DNA of 64,000 bases from Actinomadura rupiterrae (GCF_024172125.1 NZ_JAMZEA010000005.1:496001-560000); one strand, 5' to 3'; counted from the first letter of the stretch, positions 41,933 through 50,429 are shown. Notes: generated by a model from the sequence alone, not told the origin. Translations and numbers: made by a program.

Positions 41933-41970
41933 CGGAACGTGACCGCAGCAGGGCCTGCGGTCACGTTCCG
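41933..41970 (-). terminator. 16-bp perfect hairpin after npdG
   Basis: CGGAACGTGACCGCAG (41933-41948) pairs with its exact complement (41955-41970) around six bases. It lies 22 bp after the npdG stop. The rest of gap 41713-41992 shows nothing else. Confidence 0.8.
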
Positions 41971-41992
41971 GTGAGACGGATCAGCGAAGTGC

Positions 41993-42694
41993 TCAGACGT
42001 CGGTGACGCGCAGGCCCGCGTGCGCCTTGTAGCGGCGGTTGATGGAGATCAGGTTGGCGGTGAACGCCTCGATCTGGTGGGCGTTGCGCAGCCGCCCGCC
42101 GTACACGCCGCGCATGCCGGGGATGCGCCCGGCGAGGGCCTGGACGGTGTCGGTGGCCTCGCGGTCGTCGCCGAGCACCAGGACGTCCAGCTCCGTCTCG
42201 TCCACCTCGGGGTCCAGCAGCAGGACGGCCGACACGTGGTGGAACGCGGCGACGACGCGGACGCCCTCGGTGTTCTGCAGCACGGCGGCGGCCTGCTCGG
42301 CGGCGCTGCCCTCCTCCACCGGCAGCGCGTAGGCGCCCTTCTTGTCGAACCCGAGCGGGTTCACGCAGTCCACCACGATCTTGCCCGCGAGGTGCTCGCG
42401 CAGCGTCTCCAGCAGCGCCTTGTGGCCCTCGTAGGGGACGGCGACGATCACCACGTCCGCGCCGGACGCGGCCTCGGCGTTCGCCGCGCCCTGGACGCCG
42501 AGGTCCGCGCCCAGGTCGGCGGCGGCCTGCGCGGCCCGGTCCGCGCTGCGCGAACCGATCGTGACCTTGTGCCCGGCGAGCGCGAACCGGCGCGCCAGGC
42601 CCTTGCCCTGGTCCCCGGTGCCGCCGAGGATCCCGATGCTGAGTCCGGAGACGTCGGGCAGGTCGTGCGGGCTCTTCTTCGGCTGATCAGTCAT
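41993..42694 (-). CDS. npdG: NADPH-dependent F420 reductase
   Basis: Moves hydride between NADPH and coenzyme F420. The 233-aa protein has the Rossmann motif SIGILGGTGDQGKGLARRFA, NADP-preferring IGSRSADRAAQAA, then DVVIVAVPYEGH, GKIVVDCVNPL, VVAAFHHVSA and the C-terminal GGRLRNAHQIEAFTANLISI, all typical of actinobacterial Fno/NpdG. It shows the organism makes F420, although no F420 biosynthesis gene is in the window. It starts with ATG 42694, preceded by CAGACT-N6, possibly leaderless. Confidence 0.93.
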   Translation of the reverse strand: MTDQPKKSPHDLPDVSGLSIGILGGTGDQGKGLARRFALAGHKVTIGSRSADRAAQAAADLGADLGVQGAANAEAASGADVVIVAVPYEGHKALLETLREHLAGKIVVDCVNPLGFDKKGAYALPVEEGSAAEQAAAVLQNTEGVRVVAAFHHVSAVLLLDPEVDETELDVLVLGDDREATDTVQALAGRIPGMRGVYGGRLRNAHQIEAFTANLISINRRYKAHAGLRVTDV

Positions 42695-42723
42695 GTCCCG
42701 AGTCTGCCAAACCCGTCCGGCCC

Positions 42724-42806
42724 GCCCGCGCCCGGACCCTTCGCGGCCGCACGCCCTGCCCCTTCGGCTCCGCCCCACCGGCCCGCGCCCGGACCCTTCG
42801 CGGCCG
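42724..42806. repeat. 26-bp direct repeat in a divergent promoter gap
   Basis: GCCCGCGCCCGGACCCTTCG followed by CGGCCG occurs at 42724-42749 and 42781-42806, identical over 26 bp, between npdG and the next gene. One of few repeat pairs at gene starts rather than ends. Confidence 0.8.
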
Positions 42807-42839
42807 AAACGGCGCGCCCGGCCCCCGGGTTGGGCCACG

Positions 42840-43436
42840 ATGGACGGCATGGACGCCGAGCACGTCATGATGCTGCGCGAGGTGCTGGCCGCGACCGGAT
42901 GGCTGGAGCGCACCGGGGAGTTCGGCCGGGCCCTGCGCGGCAGCGCGCGCACCCCCGGCGGGCTGCTGCTGGTCGGCACCCCCACGGGCGAGCCGTGGCA
43001 CCTCGCCGCGCACCTGGACGACGAGAGCAGCCTGAACGCGCTGCCCGGGCTCTCCCCCACGCTCGTCCGCTGGTCCCCGCCGCCGGGCGCGCCCGCGCAC
43101 CTCGCGGTCGGGCTGGAGCGGCTGGAGGCGGCCGCGCGCGGCGAGACGCTGCTCGTGGTGGCCGAGGACGAGGCGCCCGTCCCGCTGCTGGAGCGGGTGG
43201 ACGACGCGCGCCGCGTCGGCGCGACGATCCTCGCGATGGACGGCGGCGACCGCGAGCTGCAGGGCCTCGCGCACGAGGCGCTCACGGTTGCGGCGGACGA
43301 GCCGCTGGTCACCTTCGACGGCGCGCAGCACCTGGTCAGCGCCGCCGCCGGGCAGGAGACCGGCCGCCCGCGGCGCGGCCTGCGCGACCGCCTCGCCCGC
43401 CTGCTGGACTCGGTGACCGGTCCCGTCGTCGAGTGA
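42840..43436 (+). CDS. Conserved hypothetical protein
   Basis: A 198-aa soluble protein (ATG 42840; ATG 42849 possible). The N-terminal half suggests alpha/beta structure (GGLLLVGTPTGEPWHLAAHL), the middle has LEAAARGETLLVVAEDE, and the C-terminus is basic (RGLRDRLARLLDSV). I recognise no family motif or catalytic pattern. It lies 45 bp upstream of the cyclase-family gene in the same direction. Confidence 0.6.
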   Translation: MDGMDAEHVMMLREVLAATGWLERTGEFGRALRGSARTPGGLLLVGTPTGEPWHLAAHLDDESSLNALPGLSPTLVRWSPPPGAPAHLAVGLERLEAAARGETLLVVAEDEAPVPLLERVDDARRVGATILAMDGGDRELQGLAHEALTVAADEPLVTFDGAQHLVSAAAGQETGRPRRGLRDRLARLLDSVTGPVVE

Positions 43437-43481
43437 CCCCCTCGATGTCCCGCGCAGGGGTTGACCTGCGATGATCCCGGC

Positions 43482-44135
43482 ATGGCGCTGATCGACCTCA
43501 CCCACCGCATCACCGCCGGCATGACGACCTACCCCGGGCTCCCCGGCCCGCGGATCTCCGACCACATCTCGCGGGAGGCCACGCGGGAGCGGTTCGGCCC
43601 GGACGTGGCGTTCCAGATCGGCGAGATCTCGATGGTCGCCAACACCGGCACCTACCTGGACAGCCCGTTCCACTACCACGGCGACGCCGACGACCTGGCG
43701 TCCCTGCCGCTGGAGCGGACCGCCGACCTGCCGGGCCTGGTCGTCGCGCCGCCCGCCGGACGGCGCGGCCTCACCGCCGCCGACCTGGACGGCCTAGACG
43801 TCGCGGGCCGCGCCGTCCTCGTCCGCACCGGCTGGGACCGGCACTTCGGGACGCCCGGCTACGCCGCCCCGGACCACCCGTTCGTCGCCGCGGACGCGGT
43901 GGACGCCCTGATCGCGGGCGGCGCCGTCCTCGCCGGGATCGACGCCGTCAACATCGACGACATGGCGGATCCGGCGCGTCCGGCGCACACGAGGCTCCTG
44001 GCGGCGGGCATCCCGATCGTGGAGCACCTGACCGGGCTGGACCGGCTGCCCGCCGAAGGCTTCCGCTTCCACGCCGCGCCCGCCCCGGTCCAGGGCATGG
44101 GCACCTTCCCCGTCCGCGCCTACGCCGTGGTCTGA
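43482..44135 (+). CDS. Cyclase-family (kynurenine formamidase-like) hydrolase
   Basis: A 217-aa metal-dependent hydrolase fold: MALIDLTHRITAGMTTYPGL at the start, the region normally HxGTHxDxPxH, here NTGTYLDSPFHYHGDADD, and a C-terminal GIPIVEHLTGLDRLPAEGFR. In the canonical zinc site two His flank the GT; here they are Asn and Tyr, while the Asp and the downstream His pair (FHYH) remain. This variant is seen in a cyclase subfamily with unknown substrate. The activity is therefore uncertain; formamidase or isatin-type hydrolysis are only analogies. Confidence 0.8.
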   Translation: MALIDLTHRITAGMTTYPGLPGPRISDHISREATRERFGPDVAFQIGEISMVANTGTYLDSPFHYHGDADDLASLPLERTADLPGLVVAPPAGRRGLTAADLDGLDVAGRAVLVRTGWDRHFGTPGYAAPDHPFVAADAVDALIAGGAVLAGIDAVNIDDMADPARPAHTRLLAAGIPIVEHLTGLDRLPAEGFRFHAAPAPVQGMGTFPVRAYAVV

Positions 44136-44171
44136 GCCGTCCGCATCACCCGGAACGCGGGCGGGGCCGGT

Positions 44172-44240
44172 TCCGGGGACGCGGACGCGGCGTTCTGTTC
44201 CGCGGACGCGGCGTTCCGTCCTGCGGACGCGGCGTTCTGG
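44172..44240. repeat. 21-bp tandem repeat between convergent genes
   Basis: GCGGACGCGGCGTTC begins at 44181, 44202 and 44223, period 21 bp, with a partial copy before. It lies in the gap between the cyclase gene and the small minus-strand gene. Confidence 0.8.
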
Positions 44241-44255
44241 GAGTTGCGGCGGGGG

Positions 44256-44441
44256 TCAGTCGTCGTCCTGGGCGTCCCATGCCTCGTTGCGGGCGCGGGC
44301 CTCTTCGAGGGCGTTGGCGGCCTGCGCCTCGGTCGCGTACGGGCCCATGCGGTCCTTGTCCGGGCAGCCCGGCCCGTGCTCGACGCGCTGGTGCTTCAGG
44401 CAGAACCACCACGCGTCGTCGATGTCCTTGCTCGGGGCCAT
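44256..44441 (-). CDS. Small conserved Cys/His protein
   Basis: A 61-aa protein starting MAPSKDIDDAWWFCLKHQRV after AAAGGAGG. Two Cys and two His in the pattern C-x2-H-x5-HGPGC (FCLKHQRVEHGPGC) could bind a metal. The rest is a helix (AQAANALEEARARNEAWD) with an acidic end. I recall similar short ORFs in other actinobacteria, but no function. Convergent to the cyclase gene and divergent from map. Confidence 0.65.
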   Translation of the reverse strand: MAPSKDIDDAWWFCLKHQRVEHGPGCPDKDRMGPYATEAQAANALEEARARNEAWDAQDDD

Positions 44442-44507
44442 GTCCCCCTCCTTTTCGATCACGTCTCTGGAGTCGTCCCCCGTTACGGCTGACTACACTC
44501 GCTGACT

Positions 44508-45359
44508 ATGACGACCCACCTCCTCCGGCCCGGCCACGTCTCGCCCATGCGCAAGGTACCCGCGTCCATCCGACGTCCGGAGTACGTGGGCAAGAAGTCC
44601 CCCAAGACGGGCGAGCCGGACGTCAAGACGCCCGAGATCATCGAGCGGATGCGGGTCGCCGGCCGGATCGCGGCGCAGGCGCTGGAGGAGGTCGGCAAGC
44701 ACGTCCGGCCCGGTGTCACCACCGACGAGCTGGACGTCATCGGGCACGAGTTCATGCTCGACCACGGCGCCTACCCGTCCACGCTCGGCTACCGCGGCTA
44801 CCCCAAGTCGCTGTGCACCTCGGTCAACGAGGTGATCTGCCACGGCATCCCGGACGACACGGTGCTGCGCGACGGCGACATCGTGAACGTGGACATCACC
44901 GCGTTCATCGACGGCGTGCACGGCGACACCGACGCCACGTTCCTGGTGGGCGACGTGGACGAGGAGTCGAGGCTACTGGTCGAGCGGACGCACGAGGCGA
45001 TGATGCGCGGCATCCGGGCCGTCCGGCCGGGACGGGCGATCAACGTGATCGGGCGGGTCATCGAGTCCTACGCCAAGCGGTTCGGGTACGGCGTCGTGCG
45101 CGACTTCACCGGGCACGGCATCGGCACCACGTTCCACTCCGGGCTGGTGATCCCGCACTACGACGACCCGAGCGCCACGACGGTGATCCAGCCCGGCATG
45201 ACGTTCACGATCGAGCCGATGCTCACCCTCGGCACGCACGAGTGGGACATGTGGCCGGACGGCTGGACCGTCCTCACCAAGGACCGCAGGCGCACGGCGC
45301 AGTTCGAGCACACACTTCTGGTGACCGAAGACGGCCACGAGATCCTGACGCTTCCATAA
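44508..45359 (+). CDS. map: Methionine aminopeptidase, type Ib
   Basis: Removes the initiator methionine from nascent proteins. The 283-aa enzyme has a 40-residue N-terminal extension with a Pro-rich SH3-binding-like stretch ([15 protein letters not shown]), as in mycobacterial MapB. Metal ligands are Asp in [19 protein letters not shown] (two), His in [13 protein letters not shown], Glu in TIEPML and Glu in FEHTLLV. The start ATG is preceded by TACACT-N8 rather than a ribosome site, possibly leaderless. Confidence 0.96.
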   Translation: MTTHLLRPGHVSPMRKVPASIRRPEYVGKKSPKTGEPDVKTPEIIERMRVAGRIAAQALEEVGKHVRPGVTTDELDVIGHEFMLDHGAYPSTLGYRGYPKSLCTSVNEVICHGIPDDTVLRDGDIVNVDITAFIDGVHGDTDATFLVGDVDEESRLLVERTHEAMMRGIRAVRPGRAINVIGRVIESYAKRFGYGVVRDFTGHGIGTTFHSGLVIPHYDDPSATTVIQPGMTFTIEPMLTLGTHEWDMWPDGWTVLTKDRRRTAQFEHTLLVTEDGHEILTLP

Positions 45360-45435
45360 CCGAACACCGGGAACCACCGCCAGGACGGGTCGCCGTCCCC
45401 CCAGGAATCCGCCGCCGGCCGGGAAGAGCTCCCAT

Positions 45436-46128
45436 ATGAACGCTCCAGCGCCGTACGAACCGCCCCGAGTCCCCTCGGACAGCATGCCGCCCGGGCGGGC
45501 GGCGCTGAGCGTGACGTGGGCGGCGCTGCCGTTCCTGACGCTGGGGTACGCCACACCCTTCACCTTCGCCGCGGCGGCGCTGTGGCGGCGCAAGATGCAC
45601 CTGGTGTGGGCGACGGTGGTGTACGGCGGGCTGTTCGCGGGCCTGATGACCGTCGCGCCGGAGATCCCGCGGGACGCCGGGGCGCAGCGCACCGCGGGCG
45701 TGGTGATGTTCGTGCTGGCGATCATCGGGTGCGCGCACGCGTTCCTGGTGCGCCGCCAGGTGTTCGACCCGGACGGCCTGTCCGGCATCGGGAACGAGGC
45801 GGTCGTCGAGCGGGTCCGCCAGCAGCGGCTGCTGCGCGCCAAGGCCCGCCAGCTGGCCGCGCAGGACCCGGGGCTCGCCCGCGAGCTGCGGATCGGCCGT
45901 CCCGACCTGCCCCGGCAGTTCAACGACGGCGGCCTGGTGGACGTCAACCACGCCCCCGCCGAGGCCCTGACCACCCTGCCGGGCATCACGCCCGAGCTGG
46001 CCGGACGGATCGAGCGCGTCCGCGCCGACACCGGCGGCTTCGTCTCCGCCGAGGAGCTGTCCGCGCTGGCGGGCCTGCCGCCCGGCATCACCGGCGAACT
46101 CGCCGAGTTCGCCGTCTTCATCCGCTGA
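45436..46128 (+). CDS. Membrane protein with C-terminal helix-hairpin-helix domain
   Basis: A 230-aa protein with three membrane segments (about residues 30-48, 58-76 and 88-105), a charged helical linker (VVERVRQQRLLRAKARQLAA) and a C-terminal HhH module: VDVNHAPAEALTTLPGITPE, LAGRIERVRADTGGFVSAEE, then LSALAGLPPGITGELAEF. The HhH resembles ComEA-type DNA-binding repeats, but here it would face the cytoplasm if the linker does. It might tether DNA or another protein to the membrane; this is inference. Upstream gene is map (76 bp). Confidence 0.75.
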   Translation: MNAPAPYEPPRVPSDSMPPGRAALSVTWAALPFLTLGYATPFTFAAAALWRRKMHLVWATVVYGGLFAGLMTVAPEIPRDAGAQRTAGVVMFVLAIIGCAHAFLVRRQVFDPDGLSGIGNEAVVERVRQQRLLRAKARQLAAQDPGLARELRIGRPDLPRQFNDGGLVDVNHAPAEALTTLPGITPELAGRIERVRADTGGFVSAEELSALAGLPPGITGELAEFAVFIR

Positions 46129-46262
46129 CCTTCGGTCGCGGGCCTTCGGGCGCGTTCTCCGTCGCGTCCGCGTCCGCGTGCCCGGGTCCGCCGTCCCGCC
46201 TTCCTGGCCGGGCCGCCTTCCTGGCCGGGCCGCCGTCCGCCCCCGGGGACGGCGGCCGGGTG
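46129..46262. repeat. Short direct repeats in the gap after the HhH gene
   Basis: CCGCCTTCCTGGCCGGG occurs twice in tandem near 46195-46230, and GCGTCC words repeat before it. No terminator-like hairpin is obvious in this convergent gap. Confidence 0.5.
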
Positions 46263-46269
46263 GCGCGGG

Positions 46270-46893
46270 TCAGTAGGCGACCGTGATGCGGCGGCGGACG
46301 GCCTGGGGCTTCTCCAGCTCGTCCACGAGGGCCACCGCGTAGTCCTCGGCGCTGATCTCGCTGTTGCCCTGGGCGTCGGTGAGAAGCTGGTCGCCGCCGA
46401 GGCGGAAGACACCGGTGCGCTCGCCCGGCTGGATCAGCGCGGCGGGCGAGATGTAGGTCCAGTCGAGGTCGTCGGCCTCCTTGCGGACGGCGTCGAGCAG
46501 CTCGCCCTGCGCGAGGGCCTCGTTCTTGTAGAGGGCCGGGAACTCCGGCGTGTCCACCAGGCGCTTGCCGGGCGCGACTTCGAGGCTGCCCGCACCGCCG
46601 ACGATCACGACCCGGCGCACCCCGGCGCGGCGGGCGGCTTCGAGCACGCCGCGGCCGTCCGCGAGCAGCGGCGCGACCGTCTCCGAGCCGTCGCGCGGCG
46701 GGGCGACGGCGAGGACGATCGCGTCCTGGCCCTGGGCGAGCCGCGCGATGGCGTCCGCGTCGGCTGCCTGGGCCTTCGCCGTACCGTCCTTGCCGCTGCG
46801 GGTCACGCCGGTGACCTCGTGGTGGCGGTTGGCGGCCTCGGCCGCGACCCGCGAGCCGACCATCCCCGTGGCGCCGATGAGCAGGATCTTCAT
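46270..46893 (-). CDS. NAD(P)-binding SDR-like protein (NmrA/YwnB type)
   Basis: A 207-aa atypical short-chain dehydrogenase. The Rossmann motif is ILLIGATGMVGSRVAAEA, then GQDAIVLAVAP, GVRRVVIVGGAGSLE, LDWTYISPAALIQPGERTG and SEISAEDYAVALVDELEKP. Members often act as NAD(P)H-sensing proteins or flavin/quinone reductases. It is divergent from an HxlR regulator with a palindrome between them, so probably induced by the electrophile that regulator senses. Confidence 0.85.
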   Translation of the reverse strand: MKILLIGATGMVGSRVAAEAANRHHEVTGVTRSGKDGTAKAQAADADAIARLAQGQDAIVLAVAPPRDGSETVAPLLADGRGVLEAARRAGVRRVVIVGGAGSLEVAPGKRLVDTPEFPALYKNEALAQGELLDAVRKEADDLDWTYISPAALIQPGERTGVFRLGGDQLLTDAQGNSEISAEDYAVALVDELEKPQAVRRRITVAY

Positions 46894-46920
46894 GCTTGTC
46901 TCCCTTCGTCGGACTGCACG

Positions 46921-46935
46921 GTATCCATCGGATAC
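46921..46935. promoter_or_regulatory. Palindromic HxlR operator candidate
   Basis: GTATCC-ATC-GGATAC is a perfect inverted repeat in the 80-bp divergent promoter gap; a related ATAGGTACC lies 18 bp further. The region is AT-rich compared with its surroundings. Confidence 0.65.
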
Positions 46936-46973
46936 TGGTTACTACAACGATCCATAGGTACCCTTTGGAAACC

Positions 46974-47387
46974 ATGAAGGACTCCCTGCGTCCCGGCGAC
47001 GCCTTCGACCCGTCCTGCCCGACCCGGCTCGTCCTCGACCGGATCGGCGACAAGTGGTCGGTGCTGATCGTGCTGTCCCTGCTGGACGGCCCACGCCGGT
47101 TCACCCAGTTGCGCGACCGGATCGGCGGCGTCACCCCCAAGGTCCTTACCCACACGCTGCGCGGGATGGAACATGACGGGCTGCTCGTCCGCCGGGTGTT
47201 CGCCGAGGTCCCGCCGCGGGTGGAGTACGAGCTGACCCCGCTCGGCCACTCGCTGCGGGCGCCCATCCAGGCCGTCACGGACTGGGCCGAGGCGCACGTC
47301 GGCCAGGTGATGGCCGCCCGCGACCGGCAGGACGCCGGCCGGGACGCCGAGCAGGGCGCGGCCGCCGGGGCCCGCGGCGTCTCGTGA
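46974..47387 (+). CDS. HxlR-family transcriptional regulator
   Basis: A 137-aa winged-helix protein. The family signature is present: CPTRLVLDRIGDKWSVLIVL, then SLLDGPRRFTQLRDRIGGVT and PKVLTHTLRGMEHDGLLVRR. The N-terminal Cys15 is the residue that senses quinones, aldehydes or disulfide stress in QorR/HypR-type members. ATG 46974 chosen because the fold starts there; a longer frame reading through the operator is unlikely. It probably controls itself and the divergent NAD(P)-binding gene through the GTATCC palindrome. Confidence 0.9.
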   Translation: MKDSLRPGDAFDPSCPTRLVLDRIGDKWSVLIVLSLLDGPRRFTQLRDRIGGVTPKVLTHTLRGMEHDGLLVRRVFAEVPPRVEYELTPLGHSLRAPIQAVTDWAEAHVGQVMAARDRQDAGRDAEQGAAAGARGVS

Positions 47388-47419
47388 CAGCTCGCCCCGA
47401 TCCGGTCATGCTGGACTGA

Positions 47420-47452
47420 GCGGACGGCTCCGACCTTCGGCGCGCCGTCCGC
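47420..47452 (+). terminator. Hairpin after the hxlR-type gene
   Basis: GCGGACGGC (47420-47428) pairs with GCCGTCCGC (47444-47452), followed by GAAAACG; 32 bp after the stop. Confidence 0.5.
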
Positions 47453-47522
47453 GAAAACGATCATTACCGGGATAGGGTCCCGCCGTACCGATCAAGCCGG
47501 ACGGACGGGCGGGGATGCGCGC

Positions 47523-48242
47523 ATGATGGGGCACACGCACGCGCTGAGCGGGGCGCTGGCATGGCTGGCGGCCGTACCCCTGCTCAGCCGCACGGACCTG
47601 ATGCACCAGTACGCGATCCCGCACCTGGACACCAAGCAGCTCGCCGCCGGGACGGTGGTGTGCGCGGGCGCGGCGCTGCTGCCGGACATCGACCACCACA
47701 ACGGGCGGATCGCCAACACACTCGGCCCGATCTCGCAGCACTTCTGCAAGTGGGTCGGGAAGGCGACCGGCGGGCACCGGCACGGCACGCACTCCATCCT
47801 CTTCGCGGTCGCGATGGGCTGGGGCGTGGACTGGCTCGCCACCCACCAGCGCTACGCCTGGTGGGCGGTGCTGTTCATCATCGTCGGCTTCGGGCTGCGC
47901 GGCATCGGCCTGGACTTCGAGGGCAAGGAGCCGCAGTCCGCGCTGACCGACTGCGCGCTCGCCGCCATCGCCGTGTGGTGGATGCACGACCTGGACATGA
48001 GCTTCGTCGGGTGGGCGATCGGCGTCGGCTGCGTCGCGCACATCATCGGGGACTGCCTGACACCCCAGGGGTGTCCCGTCCTCTGGCCGGTGCCATGGCG
48101 CTTCGAGGTGCCCGTCGTGCCGCGGACGGACGGCAAGGTCGAGCACATGGTGATCGTGCCGCTGCTCATCCTCGGGACGGTGATCCTGGCCGTCCGGTCG
48201 GCGCTCGGCGAGACGGCCACGCAATGGCTCAACAAGGGCTGA
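47523..48242 (+). CDS. Membrane-bound metal-dependent hydrolase, YdjM family
   Basis: A 239-aa integral membrane protein of the YdjM/DUF457 family. Conserved polar residues lie near the membrane: MGHTHALSGALAWL at the start, LPDIDHHNGRIANT, GHRHGTHSILFAVAMGWGVD, and later HIIGDCLTPQGCPVLWPVPW. The His/Asp-rich loops resemble a metal site; a LexA/SOS link is known for E. coli YdjM, but the activity is unproven. Two ATGs (47523, 47526) are in frame. Confidence 0.85.
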   Translation: MMGHTHALSGALAWLAAVPLLSRTDLMHQYAIPHLDTKQLAAGTVVCAGAALLPDIDHHNGRIANTLGPISQHFCKWVGKATGGHRHGTHSILFAVAMGWGVDWLATHQRYAWWAVLFIIVGFGLRGIGLDFEGKEPQSALTDCALAAIAVWWMHDLDMSFVGWAIGVGCVAHIIGDCLTPQGCPVLWPVPWRFEVPVVPRTDGKVEHMVIVPLLILGTVILAVRSALGETATQWLNKG

Positions 48243-48243
48243 C

Positions 48244-48282
48244 CCCCGGGCCGTGAGGGCCGCGAGGACCGCGGGGGGGTGC
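48244..48282. terminator. GC-rich hairpin between convergent genes
   Basis: CCCCCGGGCC and a G-run (ACCGCGGGGGGG) can fold in the 82-bp convergent gap; pairing is imperfect. Confidence 0.35.
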
Positions 48283-48324
48283 GAGGGGCTGGTCAGCGGG
48301 GCCGCACGCGGCGCGGAGGGTTCG

Positions 48325-48879
48325 TCAGCGGGCCATCAGGTCGGCGAACTGGCCGCAGTTGTAGCGGGCCGCGGCCTGCTTCAGCTGCTGGGCGAGCGGA
48401 CGCGTCGCCGGCGGCGTGGGCTCGCTGCTCTTCCGGGACGTGATGGTGACCGGGTAGTCGAGCCGGACCTCCTTGACGTTGGGCGCCGCGTTCGCCGTGC
48501 AGACCACCTGGCCGATGGTGACCCGGGGCCAGTTCACGTCGGCCTGGTCTATGTGGACCGTCAGCACGCCCGCCCCGTCCAGGAACGCGGCGGACAGGCC
48601 GACGCTCCTGGGCACGGTCGTCACCAGCCCCTGGCTCGACTCGGTCGAGAGCGGCGGGATGGTGAGCTGCTGGAGGCCGAGGTACGGCTCGTTCAGCAGT
48701 CCCGAGCGGCCGGTCCGCACCAGCTTCCCGTCCTTGACCAGGTAGATCGGGACCTCGTTGGGCTGCCCGGTCGGCCGGGGCCCGTCGCCCGCCCCGACGA
48801 CCTCGGTCGCCCGGACGCCGCACCCGGCCAGCAGCGCAGGCAGGAGGGCCGCCACGGCGGCCGCGGCGAGCCTTCTCAT
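48325..48879 (-). CDS. GerMN-like lipoprotein cotranscribed with a two-component system
   Basis: A 184-aa lipoprotein: MRRLAAAAVAALLPALLAGC ends in the lipobox LAGC (Cys20). The rest fits a single GerMN-type domain, with VPIYLVKDGKLVRTGRSGLL, GLVTTVPRSVGLSAAFLDGA, VLTVHIDQADVNWPRVT and VTIGQVVCTANAAPNVKEVR. Its ATG overlaps the stop of the sensor kinase gene (ATGA), so it belongs to the same operon. The arrangement recalls CseA or LpqB, lipoproteins that modulate their sensor kinase outside the membrane (inference). Confidence 0.8.
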   Translation of the reverse strand: MRRLAAAAVAALLPALLAGCGVRATEVVGAGDGPRPTGQPNEVPIYLVKDGKLVRTGRSGLLNEPYLGLQQLTIPPLSTESSQGLVTTVPRSVGLSAAFLDGAGVLTVHIDQADVNWPRVTIGQVVCTANAAPNVKEVRLDYPVTITSRKSSEPTPPATRPLAQQLKQAAARYNCGQFADLMAR

Positions 48880-50429
48880 TCCGCCTCCTCCTCGGTCGCC
48901 GAGGGCAGCCACAACGTGAAGACCGCCCCGCCCTCCGGGCCGTTGGACACGTCGAGCGTGCCGCCGTGCAGGACGGCGTTCTCGCGCGCGATCGACAGGC
49001 CGAGGCCGCTGCCGTCGCTACGCGAGCGGGCCTCCTCCGCCTTGACGAACCGGTTGAAGACGAGCGGCAGCACGTCCTCGGGGATGCCGGGGCCGTTGTC
49101 GGTGACGGTCAGCTCGACGCCGTCCCGCTCGGGCCGGTACGCGATGGTGATCGGCGGCTTGCCGTGCCGGACGGCGTTGCCGACCAGGTTCGCGACGATC
49201 ACGTCCAGCCGCCGCGGGTCCAGCCGGACGACCAGGTCGTCCGGGCCGGTCACGGCGGCCTCGCCGGTCCAGCCGCGGGCGTCCAGGGTGGCGGCGACGG
49301 CGTCGGCCAGCAGCACGTCGTCCAGGACGAGCGAGGCCGCGCCCGCGTCGAACCGGCTGATCTCGATCAGGTGCTCGACCAGGTCGCCGAGCCGCCGCGT
49401 CTCGGACGCGACCAGCCGCGCCGCCTGGTCGCCGTCGTCGGCGAGCACCTCGGCCATCGCGACCATCGAGGTCAGCGGCGTGCGCAGCTCGTGCGAGACG
49501 TCCGCGACGAAGCGCCGGGACGCGGCGTCCTTGGCGCGCAGCTCGCCGACCATCCGCTCCAGCGCCTCGGCCGTCCGGTTGAAGGTGCGGGCGAGGTCGG
49601 TCAGCTCGTCCCGGCCGCGCTCGCTGACCCGTGTGGAGAAGTCCCCGGCGCCGAGCGCGCGGGCGGCCCGGCCGAGGCCGCGCACCGGGCGCAGCACGCC
49701 GCGCGTGGCGGCCAGCGCCATCGCCACGGCGGCCAGCACGGCCAGCCCGTCCGCGATCATGAGGGCGCGGGTGAAGGACGCGAGCTCCTGCTCCTCGTGC
49801 CGCAGGCTGACGGTCATCACGACGAGGATCGGCGCGTCGGTCCCGGCCTCGCGGCCCACCGCCGTGCCGCCGACGAGCAGGTAGGCGTGCCCGTGATGGC
49901 GGACGCGCTGGAACACCATCCCGCTCAGCGCCCGCCGGAGGAACGTCTCGCTCACCGGGCCGATCGCCGAGGGTATGCGCGGTGGCCTGCGGTCGCCGCC
50001 GACCAGGTCCATGGAAACGGGCTGGGCCCAGATGGTCCGGCCGCGGCCCTCAAGACCGCTGTTGATCTGGGCGGCGACCATGCGGCCGGTCCCGGGCGGC
50101 CTGTCGACCGGCACGGAACGCTGGACGACCTGCCGGAACTCGATGAGCTGCGCGTCCTGCGAGCGTTGCAGCAGCGCGCGCCGGACCAGCACGTAGGAGA
50201 TGCCGGACGCCACGAGCGCCGCGAGCAGGGCGACGGCGAGGAACGCGGCGGTGAGCCGGGTGCGCAACCCCATCGGACGGAGCCGCACGTGCCGGTTCCC
50301 CTGCCCGCTCGTCCGCCACGACGGCGACCAGGACGGTGGCCAGGACAGCGGCCAGGACAGCGGGCGGAGCGCCGGTCGGCGCATCCAGCGTCCCGGGGGC
50401 GGCGGGCGGCGCGGCGGGTCGGGCGTCAT
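48876..50429 (-). CDS. Sensor histidine kinase (HAMP, HisKA, HATPase)
   Basis: A 517-aa kinase. The N-terminus is odd: a Trp/Pro repeat (LSWPLSWPPSWSPSW, residues 24-38) before the first membrane helix (about 58-80), produced by a DNA repeat; a start at M53 (MGLRTRLTAAF) would omit it. An extracellular sensor domain follows (about 82-235), a second helix (about 240-260), HAMP, and HisKA with VADVSHELRTPLTSMVAMAE. The ATPase has NLVGNAVRHG, VTDNGPGIPEDVLPLVFNRF and GSGLGLSIA. Coupled to the response regulator by ATGA and to the lipoprotein downstream. Confidence 0.93.
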   Translation of the reverse strand: MTPDPPRRPPPPGRWMRRPALRPLSWPLSWPPSWSPSWRTSGQGNRHVRLRPMGLRTRLTAAFLAVALLAALVASGISYVLVRRALLQRSQDAQLIEFRQVVQRSVPVDRPPGTGRMVAAQINSGLEGRGRTIWAQPVSMDLVGGDRRPPRIPSAIGPVSETFLRRALSGMVFQRVRHHGHAYLLVGGTAVGREAGTDAPILVVMTVSLRHEEQELASFTRALMIADGLAVLAAVAMALAATRGVLRPVRGLGRAARALGAGDFSTRVSERGRDELTDLARTFNRTAEALERMVGELRAKDAASRRFVADVSHELRTPLTSMVAMAEVLADDGDQAARLVASETRRLGDLVEHLIEISRFDAGAASLVLDDVLLADAVAATLDARGWTGEAAVTGPDDLVVRLDPRRLDVIVANLVGNAVRHGKPPITIAYRPERDGVELTVTDNGPGIPEDVLPLVFNRFVKAEEARSRSDGSGLGLSIARENAVLHGGTLDVSNGPEGGAVFTLWLPSATEEEAE

